Assembly: GCF_036173105.1 (NCBI RefSeq)
Contig: NZ_CP108053.1
Span: forward strand, 1,178,001-1,242,000
Length of the DNA: 64,000 nucleotides
DNA from: Streptomyces sp. NBC_00287
GTDB taxonomy: Bacteria; Actinomycetota; Actinomycetes; Streptomycetales; Streptomycetaceae
Direction: 5' to 3'
Part shown: positions 44,981 to 54,429 of the stretch, piece by piece
How positions within the stretch are numbered: position 1 is the first letter of the stretch
How the letters are laid out: the number at the start of each line of letters is the position of its first letter
Notes under the pieces: generated by a model
The model's database searches: none
Told to the model about the DNA's origin: nothing
The model's input: only the letters and a program-made list of their open reading frames with translations
Program-made: the position numbers and the translations under genes

Positions 44981-45349
44981 ATGGCCGCCCGGGCCCTGCT
45001 GCGCCACCGCGCGTCCTTCGTCGGCGATCCCGAGGGGTTGGCCGGACACCGGTCGATCCTGGCGGTAAACGCCGTCATGGCGGGCACCGACGCCGAGACA
45101 CGGCACCTGAGTTGGTCGATGCGAGCCCTGCTCGCCCGCCTGGCCCGCACCGGTGCCGCTCCAGACGTACCGCCCGTGGACGTGGCCGCACGTGAGCGGA
45201 CCCAGGCCGAGAAGGACACCCCGACGGTCATCACCGACGGCCAGTGGCCGCCCTCCAAGAGGAATACCCGCGATGACCGCTATGCCCCCACCGGAACCGA
45301 GTCAACTCAGCCAGTGACTACACCTTCACCGGACGTAGCCATCGTCTGA
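44981..45349 (+). CDS. Hypothetical protein
   Basis: 122 codons shortly after the GT2 remnant. Residues 1-70 have plausible helical text (LLRHRASFVGDPEGLAGHRS ... SWSMRALLARLARTG); the tail is low-complexity and charged. I do not recognise a family. It may be a leftover of the gene neighbourhood lost with the GT2 N-terminus or an integrative-element gene. Confidence 0.35.
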   Translation: MAARALLRHRASFVGDPEGLAGHRSILAVNAVMAGTDAETRHLSWSMRALLARLARTGAAPDVPPVDVAARERTQAEKDTPTVITDGQWPPSKRNTRDDRYAPTGTESTQPVTTPSPDVAIV

Positions 45350-45380
45350 CTTCACGTAGACCGCTCCCCCGGCCGGCACT

Positions 45381-45974
45381 CTACGACCCATCACTGCGCA
45401 CCAGAGCCTCGTTTCGGTTCCGGATCTCCCGGCGGGTACGGCGGTACAGCTTGCCTGCGTGCTCCTCTGAGACTTGGAGAAGCCAGGCCAGTCGTGCGAC
45501 CGGTACACCAGCCTGGTAGGCGGCTTGCACTGCGGCCTGGCGCTCAGCGCTCGTGAGGAAGATGTCCCGGCCTTCCAGCACCGCGTTTACGCGAGCGCGG
45601 TTCAGACGGTACTGAAACACGCGGTGAAGTGGCTCCCGTTCCTCCTCTGTCATGCCGCCCCAGATACCGTCGCGGTCGCCGTTCTCGAGGGCCGCTTGGA
45701 GGCACACACCTCGCACAGTGCACTGCCCGCACAGAGCCTTGGCTCCACGGATACGGTCCACGTCATCAGGCTTGGGAAAGAACATCATCGGGTCGACAAC
45801 CTCGCCGCCCGTCGAACGGCATGCAGCTTGGTCGTGCCAAGCGTGATCTCCGCGGCGGCGTATCAACCCTTCACTGCGGGCATCGCCATTGAGCACGGCT
45901 GACGAGGGTTCGGTTGTGGACTCAGCATCCCCGACGACGAACGTGAGCAACACGGTCGGACGCGGTCGGGACAT
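45381..45974 (-). CDS. WhiB-family iron-sulfur regulator
   Basis: 197 residues. The WhiB domain has four Cys (AACRS, and ALCGQCTVRGVC carrying the last three) that hold a [4Fe-4S] cluster, followed by the GIWGGMT turn and an extended C-terminal region with a sigma-4/helix-turn-helix look (VPVARLAWLLQVSEEHAGKL). The N-terminal 45 residues are less conserved and the true start could be later. WhiB-like genes are common on actinobacterial mobile elements and plasmids, where they change host transcription. Confidence 0.9.
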   Translation of the reverse strand: MSRPRPTVLLTFVVGDAESTTEPSSAVLNGDARSEGLIRRRGDHAWHDQAACRSTGGEVVDPMMFFPKPDDVDRIRGAKALCGQCTVRGVCLQAALENGDRDGIWGGMTEEEREPLHRVFQYRLNRARVNAVLEGRDIFLTSAERQAAVQAAYQAGVPVARLAWLLQVSEEHAGKLYRRTRREIRNRNEALVRSDGS

Positions 45975-46166
45975 ACCGGCTCCCCATGAGACGCAGGTCT
46001 AATGTCGCGGGCATCTCAAAAGGCCGAGATCCGACTCAGTTTTGGTCAGGCGGTCATCAAGATCCGTTGGCCCAGGCGGCACTGGCGGCATGCGTACGGC
46101 ATCAACACCTGGTGTTGGCACGGCAGCTCAGCGCCACAGGCGGTCAACGCCTCATTGCCCCCGCAC

Positions 46167-46994
46167 TCATTCGTCTGCTCCAGAAGGAATGCGACCCGTA
46201 CGCCGCCATTGCCTCAGCACGGCTCGACCGTAGTTGTTCGTGCCCGCTACCCGGTCCAGCTCCGTTCCTGTGGGCGTGCGCCCCGCGGCCTGTTGGGATT
46301 GGAAGTACTCCCACATCCGCTGCTCTGCGTTCCGACGAGTAATTGGCGCTCTGTCCCGAGACGAGGTTCGAGAACCGCTTGTCCCGCTCTCGCGCCCGCC
46401 GCGAGAACCTCGCTCTGCCGAGGCAAGCTCGTCTCCCTCGCCCTGTCTCGCCTCCGGCTCTCGCGAACCGTCCGGGCTCAGCGGCTGGTCCGATGGAATG
46501 GTCTCGGTCGGCAATCCGTCGCCGGACCGGTGCGCGAGAAGTTCCACCGAGAAAAGCAGGGCAACCGGCGGCCATCCCGCGACCAGTACCGGCTTCCACG
46601 TAAGGGCAGGCGCGGCGGCGATGTTGGCCGCAAGGGACACGCTGATGCCGAGCAGGAACGCGATCCACACCACTGCGCGCGCCCGACGCCCAACCTGATG
46701 GGCGGGCTTGAGCAACCCAACTGTCGCCAGGAGCAGCAAGCCGTCGACCGACAAGGGCCACAACGTCGCGCTCGCCGGATCTGCTCCTCCCTGAAGGGCA
46801 AAGGACCGCTGGTGAATGTAGGACGCGTACGCAGCTACGGAAGCGACCACGAGGCAGCAGCCGCGCCGAAGCCACGTCTCAGAGTCAGTCCTGCGCGCAG
46901 CGCGTTGGCGCGGCTCTGGAACGGCCTTGGCGTCAGCGCCAATTGCCCGACTGGTGCCCCCTTCTTTCTGATCTTCATGGTTTCGATGAAGCAA
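46167..46994 (-). CDS. DUF2637 membrane protein of integrative elements
   Basis: About 275 residues. Hydrophobic segments lie near 55-75 (CCLVVASVAAYASYIHQRSF), 85-105 (SATLWPLSVDGLLLLATVGL), 115-140 and 145-165, matching the SpdA-like DUF2637 family of conjugative actinobacterial elements. The C-terminal part is charged with a helix-turn-helix-like end (AGRTPTGTELDRVAGTNNYG). I chose the TTG at 46994 because GAAGGAGG lies just upstream; no ATG or GTG fits. It may help element transfer or sense mating. Confidence 0.78.
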   Translation of the reverse strand: MLHRNHEDQKEGGTSRAIGADAKAVPEPRQRAARRTDSETWLRRGCCLVVASVAAYASYIHQRSFALQGGADPASATLWPLSVDGLLLLATVGLLKPAHQVGRRARAVVWIAFLLGISVSLAANIAAAPALTWKPVLVAGWPPVALLFSVELLAHRSGDGLPTETIPSDQPLSPDGSREPEARQGEGDELASAERGSRGGRESGTSGSRTSSRDRAPITRRNAEQRMWEYFQSQQAAGRTPTGTELDRVAGTNNYGRAVLRQWRRTGRIPSGADE

Positions 46995-47221
46995 GGCCCC
47001 TCCTTCCGCTACTCCAGTGCCTCGGTGCTCAGTTAGCTGCCAATTGGAGATCCGTGAGCTGTTGAACTGGCCGACCTCCAGAGCGGCTGATGGATGGGCC
47101 GGCCGCGAGATCGCCCCACCGGCCCTCTCACTGAGCGAGAGCACGAACGTCCTCGCCTCTCGGAGACGGTGCTCACGGCAGCAGCAAGTGACGTCTCGCA
47201 GATGAGACTCCGCTCCGCATC

Positions 47222-47650
47222 TCAGGTCGCAACGACCAGCTCTGGCCAGGCATAGCTCACGACCAAACCGGATCGAGTTGTATGAGCCGTATTGCGCAGC
47301 ACCAATTTCCACTGCACGCCGTCCCGATCTGCCGCGGCGTTCAGAGCTGCACGCACCGAATCGAAGCATTGCCAGGAATGGGAGATAAGGGACACCAAAC
47401 CGACTTCCGGCTCCTCAGCCAACCGGAAGCGCAGGCAGACGTCCGGCTTTGGCCCAGTCCCCAACCTGCTTGCCGTCATCTGGTCGTTGCGTGCCTTCGG
47501 GCAGCCGCATGGGGCGCCAGCCCGGACCATTGGCTCCAGAAAGACAGTCCCGTCGCAGACATGAACAGGCTCTTCACCGCTTCCTGACATCAGTCGCCCG
47601 ACGACCACGCTCTCTTTATCCAGGCAGATGGGGATGCTGGCCGTTCCCAT
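47222..47650 (-). pseudogene. C-terminal part of a Gp3-like recombination directionality factor
   Basis: Text such as ASIPICLDKESVVVGRLM, PVHVCDGTVFLEP and APCGCPKARND, then GPKPDVCLRFRLAEEPEVG, matches the conserved second half of phage/ICE directionality-factor-like proteins: a Cys-Gly-Cys-Pro site, then a beta-strand domain. The ATG at 47650 has no ribosome binding site, and the frame upstream enters the IS21 end. The N-terminal half lies on the far side of that IS. In intact elements the factor tells the serine integrase to excise. Family assignment is from memory of the motifs. Confidence 0.45.
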
Positions 47651-47790
47651 CACTATTTTGACGGCGGAAATGCAAAGCTCCCTGCAGGCGGTCTGATCGG
47701 CTCCCCGCAGGCGGACACGAGATGTCCCCGCTGATGGACGCGTGATCCCTCTTGGCTGTCTAGACCACACGGCCTGTTCTCTTGGCCAGT

Positions 47791-49296
47791 GTGAAGAGCA
47801 AAGAGGAGATCATGGAGATTCTTGAGGCGTACGACCTCACGGGCAGTTACCGTGCGGCGGCCGAGCTGGCCGGGTGCGACCACCACACCGTGAAGCGGTA
47901 TGTCGAGCTTCGCGACCAGGGCGGGGACGCGACGAAGCGCCTGCCGCGACCGAAGATGATCGACGACTACCTGCCGAAGGTCGAGGAACTCGTTGAACGC
48001 TCCGGCGGCCGAATCGGGGCTGACCGAGTGCACGACAAGATAAAGGCGATGGGCTTCACCGGCACCGACCGGACCACGCGGCGGGCGGTCGCCGCGGCGA
48101 AGGCGTCCTATCGCGCCGGCCACCGCCGTGTGTTCCGCCCGTGGATTCCAGAACCTGGACTTTGGGTCCAATGGGATTGGGGCGACGGCCCGAAAATAGC
48201 AGGCCGAAGAACGTGGCTATGGTGCGCCTGGCTGGCCTGGTCGAGATTCCGGGTCGTGATCCCGGTGCTCGACAAAACCCTGCCGACCATCGCGAGTTGT
48301 CTGGATGCGACGCTGCGGCAGATCGGCGGAGCCCCGACCTATGCGCTGACCGACAACGAGCGGACGGTCACCAGCGACCATATCGCGCGAATACCGGTCC
48401 GCAATCCGCAGATCATCGAGATCGGCCACCATTACGGCCTGACGATCCGGACCTGTGTCCCCGCGGATCCGCAGTCCAAGGGCGGCTCGGAGGCGACGGT
48501 GCGGATCGCGAAACGGGATCTGGTGCCCACCGATATCAACTTGCGGCCGGCTTATCGGGACTTCGCGGAACTCGAGGACGCCTGCCGCCAGTTCACCGCG
48601 GAGGTGAACAACAAGGTCCACCGGGCGAGCCGACGCCGGCCGATCGAGGCGCTCGCCGAGGAAGCCCACCGCCTGCACCGGCTGCCGGAGAATCCGTTCA
48701 CCGCGGCCCTGGGCACCACCCGCAAGGTCGCAGGCGACGCGACGATCTCGGTGGATTCGGTGCGGTATTCGGTCCCGCACCAGCTGGCCGGGCAGACCGT
48801 CTGGGCCCGCATCCACGGCGACGAACTCGTCGTCACCGCGGTCACCGAGGACGGCGCCGTCGAGGCCGCCCGCCACCGCCGGTCCACCCCGGGCAACCCG
48901 TCAATCAAGGACGAGCACTATCCGCCACGGGAAGACAAGGCAGGTGAACGAACCCCGAAGGCCGCATCGGCCGAGGAAGCCGCGTTCTTGCAGCTCGGTC
49001 CCGGGGCGGCGTCCTGGCTGGTCGAGGCCGCCGCCTCAGGGGCCCGCAGGATGCGGCCGAAGATGGCCGAGGCCGTCCAACTCGCCAAGCTCCACGGGAC
49101 CGCCGAGGTCGACCGGGCCCTGGGGACCGCGGCGATCGCCGGCCGATTCGCCGAGAACGACCTCATCTCGATCCTCGATCACCACATCGGACGTCAGGTT
49201 GCCGAGCCGACCCGCGCCTCCGAGGACCACAGCCTCCAGCCGGGCACGTCCGCCTGGTCCCGATTCGGCGTTGCCCCTGAAGGAGACGAAATCTGA
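47791..49296 (+). CDS. istA: IS21-family transposase IstA (second element)
   Basis: About 501 residues. An N-terminal helix-turn-helix (GSYRAAAELAGCDHHTVKRY) is followed by a DDE core with VQWDWGDGP, ALTDNERTV and SKGGSEATV. A Mu-transposase-like C-terminal domain has VRYSVPHQLAGQTVWARIHG. A TTG at 47782 is an alternative start. The stop overlaps istB by one base. Confidence 0.88.
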   Translation: MKSKEEIMEILEAYDLTGSYRAAAELAGCDHHTVKRYVELRDQGGDATKRLPRPKMIDDYLPKVEELVERSGGRIGADRVHDKIKAMGFTGTDRTTRRAVAAAKASYRAGHRRVFRPWIPEPGLWVQWDWGDGPKIAGRRTWLWCAWLAWSRFRVVIPVLDKTLPTIASCLDATLRQIGGAPTYALTDNERTVTSDHIARIPVRNPQIIEIGHHYGLTIRTCVPADPQSKGGSEATVRIAKRDLVPTDINLRPAYRDFAELEDACRQFTAEVNNKVHRASRRRPIEALAEEAHRLHRLPENPFTAALGTTRKVAGDATISVDSVRYSVPHQLAGQTVWARIHGDELVVTAVTEDGAVEAARHRRSTPGNPSIKDEHYPPREDKAGERTPKAASAEEAAFLQLGPGAASWLVEAAASGARRMRPKMAEAVQLAKLHGTAEVDRALGTAAIAGRFAENDLISILDHHIGRQVAEPTRASEDHSLQPGTSAWSRFGVAPEGDEI

Positions 49297-50087
49297 TGGC
49301 CACCCCTCTTCGCAACATTTCAGGCTCGAACGGCGATCCGCTCGCCGAGGCGATTGAGCTGACCCGCAGGCTCAAGCTCCCGCACATTCGCCGGTCATTG
49401 ACGGATCTCATTCCCACCGCGAAAGCTCAACGCTGGGACCCGGCCGAGGTCGTCCGAGTGCTGCTGGCCGAGGAAGCTGCGGGACGGGACGCGGCGAACC
49501 TCCGCACTCGCCGAAAGCGGGCCGGGTTTCCCGCCGGGAAGACATTCGGCGACTGGGATGAAGGCGCCTCCTCCATCACCCGACAGGTCCAGGATTCGCT
49601 GAAGACGCTGGAGTGGATTTCCCGCAAGGAGAATCTCTGTGTCTGCGGACCGTCCGGCACTGGAAAATCGCATTTCACAGAAGCATTGGGGCAGGCTGCG
49701 GTCGAGGCCGGCATGACAGTTGCCTGGTTCGCGATCGAGGATCTGGGCGCCCTCGTTCGCCGCCACCGCGTCGACGATTCTCTCGCCCGGGCGATGACCC
49801 GGCTGATCCGAAGTGACCTCATCATTGTCGACGACATCGGTCTGCTGCCCGTTTCCGCGGACGCTGCTGAGGGCTTCTTCCGGCTGGTGGATGCCGCCTA
49901 TGAAAGACGCGCAATGGCGGTGAGTTCGAACCTTCATCCGTCCGGATTCGACGAAATCATGCCCAAGACCCTCGCCACCGCGACCGTCGACCGGCTGCTT
50001 CACCATGCTCATGTCGTGGTCACTCAGGGTGATTCGTTCCGGCTCACCGAGGCGACCTCGGGCAAGGGAGTGAGGCCGCTGAACTGA
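49296..50087 (+). CDS. istB: IS21-family helper ATPase IstB (second element)
   Basis: 263 residues. Walker A is GPSGTGKSHFTEAL, Walker B is LIIVDDIGLL, and the later motif VSSNLHPSGFDEIMP corresponds to the sensor region. It is intact and coupled to istA. Confidence 0.9.
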   Translation: MATPLRNISGSNGDPLAEAIELTRRLKLPHIRRSLTDLIPTAKAQRWDPAEVVRVLLAEEAAGRDAANLRTRRKRAGFPAGKTFGDWDEGASSITRQVQDSLKTLEWISRKENLCVCGPSGTGKSHFTEALGQAAVEAGMTVAWFAIEDLGALVRRHRVDDSLARAMTRLIRSDLIIVDDIGLLPVSADAAEGFFRLVDAAYERRAMAVSSNLHPSGFDEIMPKTLATATVDRLLHHAHVVVTQGDSFRLTEATSGKGVRPLN

Positions 50088-50180
50088 GCCCGCTCCAGGA
50101 GGGATCACGCGGACCAGGCGGGGAGATCCGCTGTCCGCGGGGAGTCCGTGGGGAATTCTCGTGTCCGCCAGTGCATGGGT

Positions 50181-50444
50181 TCAGCCGTCCGCCACCGGGG
50201 GTGAACTCGTGGCCATTGACACTATTTCCTGACCGCGCGCCGATCGGCACGTCCTCCGCTGTTGCCCCTCATATCGCCGAGCCACGACCTCCGCGACGCC
50301 GTCGTCCTCCGTCACGAACAGCCACCTCGGCAACGGCACGGAAGGAGCGAGCGGTTCCGCTGCCCAGAGACGGCCAACCACCGCGCTGTCCATTGACGTC
50401 TGATTCACGCCCACCCTCCCCGTCATCGGGAATCGTGGGCTCAA
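50181..50444 (-). pseudogene. Possible N-terminal part of the directionality factor
   Basis: An 87-codon frame. Text near residue 35-62 (PLPRWLFVTEDDGVAEVVAR) resembles the N-terminal strand-helix of Gp3-like directionality factors, and it stops just before the IS21 end. With the other part at 47222-47650 it would form one gene upstream of the IS insertion, on the same strand and next to the integrase. The joint is not clean, since both parts carry a similar short segment. The assignment is tentative. Confidence 0.35.
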
Positions 50445-50509
50445 GGTTCAGATGGGCGGCCGACTTGGCTGTGCCGGGGTTTTCGTGTATCGCCGAGGTG
50501 TGGCCGCTA

Positions 50510-52048
50510 CTAGGCGGCACCCATCGGCGGGCGCTCCGGCCCATGCATGACTCCCACAACCCAGCGAACCGGAGACTTGGCCGGGAACAACATCACCCGC
50601 ACGCCGAAGTCGAGCAGGATCTCCTTCCGTGCCTGCACATCCGGAGCGCTGTGCCAGCGGTCCGTGACCGTCTCCCCAGTAGGCCGCTGAACCATTCCTG
50701 GAGACCGCTGAGGCTCCCGCTCCATTGCGGCCAACTCCTGCCCCAGCAGCGCGTATTGCTTGCGGAACCACTCCGCGTCGTCCGGCGCGTCGTAGAGGCC
50801 GGCCTGTCGGTCGAGACGAAGCCGCTCCCTGCTCGCCCTCAGTTCGGCGATGCGTTCCGCCACCCCGTTACCAGGGTCGAAGACCGTCTCGAGGATCATG
50901 CCGTCCCCGAACTTCTCCAGGAACCAGGCCTCCACGACCGCGTCCAGGATCTGCACGCGCATCAGCGGTGCAGGGCGGCACTCCCGCGCGCTCTTCCACC
51001 CCTTGTTCCGAGCGGTGCACGCGTACCGAGGCGGCACGAGTTTTGAGGTGTAGGTGAAGAGACGATTGTGACAGTTGCCGCAGATAGCCAGCTCGGTGAG
51101 TAAGTACGGTCGATTGGATCGGCGATGGCTCATGGGGCGCGAATAGATGGCCCCCTTCAAAGCCTCGTGGGTCCGTCTGTCCCACAAGCCCTCACACAGG
51201 CGTACCGGATTGCCCTGACGGTCGATCACGGGCTTGTGCTGGTGCATCAGGTAGCCCAGTGCCGCTTCTGACACGAGGATGTCGCGCAGGCTCGCCGGGT
51301 ACCACGGGGTGTGCCGGACCGGCTTCCCGTACATGACCGCGAGGTGATCGGCCGGCGAGAGTTCCCCCGCTCGGTTGAGGCGCGCTGCCTCGCTGCTCGG
51401 GGTGATGTTCTCCGGGTCGGAGAGGATCCGCCGAGCCACGTTGCGGATCACCTCAGCCGCATGCGGGTGCAGTTCGACGCCATCGACCCTGCCGCCCATG
51501 ACGCTGCGGACATGCCGGAATCCGTACGAGGGCTTCCCTTTCGGTCGCCCGGCGGCCCGCATCTTGACCGTCGTGTCGCGGTTCCGGCGCTGGATCGCCC
51601 GCAGCTCCATCTGGGCACCCCACGCTTCGATCGTGAAGCGGTTCTCGTCTGCCGGATCATCCAGATCCCACGGCCCGTCATGGCCGTACGTGACGAGTAC
51701 CTTCTTCTCGTCCCGCATCTTGTAGCCGGTGTTCAGGCAGTCCACGACGTTCCGGCCCAGGCGGTCGACCGCAGATGCGACGAGCCCGTCGTACGGGCCA
51801 CGCTCATCCCGCAGCCAGGGGCCCAGCTTGGGCCGCGTCACCGGGTCGGTGGCACCCGAGACCTCCCAGTCGTCGGCCCAACCGATGATGTGCCCGCCGA
51901 CGGCCTCAGCGGCAACGAGAACGTCCTCCCGTTGACGCTCGGGAGAGGAGGTGGCGGCCCGCACACGTGACAGCCGCCGCACTCCGAGCAGGCACTTTCC
52001 ACATCCGTCGTAGGGTCGCTCGATCTCGCTCCTGGTTGCAGCGCGCAT
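50510..52048 (-). CDS. Large serine recombinase (integrase)
   Basis: About 512 residues. The catalytic domain starts near residue 18 with VRRLSRVRAATSSPERQRED, in which Ser is the nucleophile, and continues with DRLGRNVVD. A recombinase domain follows (GFRHVRSVMGG onwards), then a zinc ribbon (ICGNCHNRLF ... YACTARNKG) and a coiled coil. It is the integration enzyme of the mobile region. Its gene abuts the 3' end of a yjbQ-family gene, the likely attachment site. I chose the ATG at 52048; the open frame extends to 52096. Confidence 0.92.
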   Translation of the reverse strand: MRAATRSEIERPYDGCGKCLLGVRRLSRVRAATSSPERQREDVLVAAEAVGGHIIGWADDWEVSGATDPVTRPKLGPWLRDERGPYDGLVASAVDRLGRNVVDCLNTGYKMRDEKKVLVTYGHDGPWDLDDPADENRFTIEAWGAQMELRAIQRRNRDTTVKMRAAGRPKGKPSYGFRHVRSVMGGRVDGVELHPHAAEVIRNVARRILSDPENITPSSEAARLNRAGELSPADHLAVMYGKPVRHTPWYPASLRDILVSEAALGYLMHQHKPVIDRQGNPVRLCEGLWDRRTHEALKGAIYSRPMSHRRSNRPYLLTELAICGNCHNRLFTYTSKLVPPRYACTARNKGWKSARECRPAPLMRVQILDAVVEAWFLEKFGDGMILETVFDPGNGVAERIAELRASRERLRLDRQAGLYDAPDDAEWFRKQYALLGQELAAMEREPQRSPGMVQRPTGETVTDRWHSAPDVQARKEILLDFGVRVMLFPAKSPVRWVVGVMHGPERPPMGAA

Positions 52049-52112
52049 CGCCTTCTCCTGTCCCGCGCACACGGTAAGGAGATTCGGCGGCCACACACAG
52101 AACGATCTTGTT

Positions 52113-52535
52113 CTATCCCAGGAAGCTCAACCGCACCTCACGGTTGGTATTAGAGATGTTGGTGTCCACCAGGCACACCGACTGCCACGTCCCCAGCTCC
52201 AGTCGCCCGTTCAGCACCGGAAGCGTCGCGTGCGGAGGCACGATGGCCGGGAGGACGTGGTCGCGGCCGTGGCCGGGGCTGCCGTGGCGGTGTTGCCAGC
52301 GGTCGTCGGCGGGGAGCAGGGTGTGCAGGGCGGCCAGGAGGTCGTCGTCGCTGCCGGCGCCCGTTTCGATGACGGCGATGCCTGCCGTTGCGTGGGGGAC
52401 GAAGATGTTCAGCAGGCCGTCCCTGCCCGCGGCCGCCTCCCGCAGGAAGGCCTCGCAGTCGTGGGTGAGGTCGACGACCGTCTCCGTGGAGCCGGAGGCG
52501 ACCTGCAGAACTCGGGTGGTGAAGGCGTCTGACAT
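52113..52535 (-). CDS. YjbQ/UPF0047 family protein
   Basis: 140 residues of the YjbQ family, which can replace thiamine-phosphate synthase to a small degree in E. coli. The GTWQ signature lies in LELGTWQSVCLVDTN, the metal-site His residues in VPHATAGIAVIET and PGHGRDHVLPAI. The ATG at 52535 has AGGAGG nine bases upstream. The protein ends NREVRLSFLG, a family-typical end, although the serine integrase begins about 65 bases later; the element seems to have integrated at or just after the 3' end and kept the gene whole. Confidence 0.88.
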   Translation of the reverse strand: MSDAFTTRVLQVASGSTETVVDLTHDCEAFLREAAAGRDGLLNIFVPHATAGIAVIETGAGSDDDLLAALHTLLPADDRWQHRHGSPGHGRDHVLPAIVPPHATLPVLNGRLELGTWQSVCLVDTNISNTNREVRLSFLG

Positions 52536-52658
52536 GCCTTCCATCCTCCTGCATCCGACGGTCGGCGTGTGGCACGTCGCGGCCCGAGTGTGACACCGGC
52601 ATGAAGTTCTGCGGACCCCCGTTGACCAGGGCAGCGGCATCTCATTACGGTCAGCGGC

Positions 52659-52742
52659 ATGTTGCGTTCAGCCCTGCTCACCACGCGCGGTCATATCGAC
52701 CTGCTGCGGGTGGCCTCCGCCGCGTGTCGCCGCGGTCGCTGA
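52659..52742 (+). CDS. 27-residue sulfur leader peptide
   Basis: A short frame, MLRSALLTTRGHIDLLRVAS then a tail AACRRGR, matching the Streptomyces leader peptides found ahead of sulfur-assimilation operons (HxDLxRVASAxCR pattern). It holds one Cys near the end. Such leaders are thought to sense cysteine supply by attenuation of the genes after them. It lies 80 bases before an ABC importer and supports a sulfur role for that importer. The mechanism here is inferred. Confidence 0.75.
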   Translation: MLRSALLTTRGHIDLLRVASAACRRGR

Positions 52743-52822
52743 CGCCCCTCCCCCGTTCTTGCGTGCGCGCCCAGGCGCGTTCACCTCCCCTATCGGCCGC
52801 TCTTGCCGGCGTGAAGCACCCC

Positions 52823-53698
52823 ATGAGCATCAGTCATGCCCCACCCAGCCCCGACAAGGCTGATATATCCCCCGTATCCGGCCCTGGTCCCGCACTCGAT
52901 CTCGTCCCCCTCCTCCCCGCCTCCGACCGCCGCACCCGCCTCCCCCGCTGGCTCCGCCGCACCACCGGCCCCCTGCTGCTGCTCGCCCTGTGGCAACTCC
53001 TCAGCAGCACCGGTGCCTTGGCCCCGGATGTCCTCGCCTCGCCCGGCCGGATCGCCGACGTCGGCGCTGATCTCATCGGCGACGGGTCACTCACCTCCGC
53101 CATGGGCGCCTCGCTTCAGCGCGTCGCGGGCGGACTGCTCCTCGGCACTGTCATCGGCACCGGACTCGCCCTCGTCTCCGGGCTGTTCAGGATCGGCGAA
53201 GATCTCGTCGACGCCCCCGTGCAGATGCTGCGGACCGTGCCCTTCGTGGGGCTCATCCCGCTCTTCATCATCTGGTTCGGGATCGGAGAGGCCCCGAAGA
53301 TCGCCATCATCACCCTCGGTGTCACCTTCCCGCTCTATCTCAACGTCTACGCCGGAATCCGCGGCGTCGACGCCCAGTTGATCGAGGCCGGCGAGTCGCT
53401 CGGGCTCTCGCGATGGGGTCTGGTACGGCATGTCGTGCTGCCGGGAGCACTGCCCGGCGCCCTGACCGGACTGCGCTACTCCCTCGGCATCGCCTGGCTC
53501 GCCCTCGTCTTCGCCGAGCAGGTCAACGCGGACTCCGGCATCGGGTTCCTGATGGTGCAGGCCCGGGACTTCCTGCGCACCGATGTGATCGTCGTCTGCC
53601 TCATCGTCTACGCCTTCCTCGGCCTGCTCGCCGACCTCGTCGTCCGTACCCTCGAAAGGCTGCTGCTGCAATGGCGACCGACGTTCACCGGCCGGTGA
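52823..53698 (+). CDS. ssuC: Sulfonate-type ABC importer permease
   Basis: 291 residues with six membrane segments. The EAA loop reads EAGESLGLSRWGLVRHVVLP at about 195-215. It belongs to the SsuC/TauC/NitT-type permease family. The ATG at 52823 is preferred, with GTG at 52811 possible. It overlaps the ATPase gene by 28 bases. The leader peptide ahead suggests a sulfur compound as substrate. Confidence 0.88.
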   Translation: MSISHAPPSPDKADISPVSGPGPALDLVPLLPASDRRTRLPRWLRRTTGPLLLLALWQLLSSTGALAPDVLASPGRIADVGADLIGDGSLTSAMGASLQRVAGGLLLGTVIGTGLALVSGLFRIGEDLVDAPVQMLRTVPFVGLIPLFIIWFGIGEAPKIAIITLGVTFPLYLNVYAGIRGVDAQLIEAGESLGLSRWGLVRHVVLPGALPGALTGLRYSLGIAWLALVFAEQVNADSGIGFLMVQARDFLRTDVIVVCLIVYAFLGLLADLVVRTLERLLLQWRPTFTGR

Positions 53699-54405
53699 CC
53701 ACCAAGGCCGCACAGGCCGTGCATGTCAAGGGGCTGACCCGCTCCTTCGACGGGCGCCCCGTCATCGACCGGCTTCAACTCGACATCCGGCCCGGCGAGT
53801 TCGTCGCCCTCCTCGGCCGCAGCGGCTGCGGCAAGTCCACGCTGCTGCGCATCCTCGCCGGGCTCGACCGCGAGATCGAGGGCACCGTGCTGGTGCCGCG
53901 CCGCAAAGCCGTCGCCTTCCAGGCACCCCGTCTGATGCCATGGAAGCGGGTCTGGCGCAACGTCCTGCTCGGCCTGCCCGGCAAGCCCGAACGCGCCCTC
54001 GCCGAGCGGGCCCTCGACGAGGTCGGCCTCGGCCACCGTACGACCGCCTGGCCCAAGACCCTCTCCGGCGGCGAGGCCCAACGCGCCTCCCTGGCCCGGG
54101 CGTTGGTACGCGAACCCGATCTACTCCTGCTCGACGAGCCGTTCGGCGCGCTCGACGCGCTGACCCGGATCACGGCCCAGCGGCTCGTCGGGGAGCTGTG
54201 GCAGCGCCGCGGCTGCGCCGTGCTGCTCGTGACGCACGACGTCGAGGAGGCCGTCCTCCTCGCCGACCGGGTGCTCGTGATGGACGACGGTGTCATCGCC
54301 CACGAGCAGCGCATCGACCTCGACCGGCCGCGCGACATCACCGACCCCCGGTTCGCCGCACTGCGCGCCGGACTCCTTCGGCGCCTCGGTGCCGAAGCCG
54401 CCTGA
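53671..54405 (+). CDS. ssuB: Sulfonate-type ABC importer ATPase
   Basis: 244 residues. Walker A is GRSGCGKSTLL, Q-loop AFQAPRLMPW, signature LSGGEAQRASLARAL, Walker B LLLLDEPFGAL and the His switch LLVTHDVEEAV. The MPWxxVWxN text is typical of SsuB/TauB. It drives the permease before it in the operon. Confidence 0.92.
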   Translation: MATDVHRPVTTKAAQAVHVKGLTRSFDGRPVIDRLQLDIRPGEFVALLGRSGCGKSTLLRILAGLDREIEGTVLVPRRKAVAFQAPRLMPWKRVWRNVLLGLPGKPERALAERALDEVGLGHRTTAWPKTLSGGEAQRASLARALVREPDLLLLDEPFGALDALTRITAQRLVGELWQRRGCAVLLVTHDVEEAVLLADRVLVMDDGVIAHEQRIDLDRPRDITDPRFAALRAGLLRRLGAEAA

Positions 54406-54429
54406 CCCATCCCCGAGAACGGAACCACC

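Larger units (their letters stand above)
47683..50170. mobile_element. Second IS21-family insertion sequence
   Basis: About 2,488 bp with istA and istB unrelated in detail to the first copy. Terminal repeats of about 72 bp match between the ends (both contain GCGGACA, TCCCCGC and an inner GCGTGATCCCTC). No direct repeat is visible outside, so the element may have been involved in later recombination. The ends are estimates. Confidence 0.65.
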
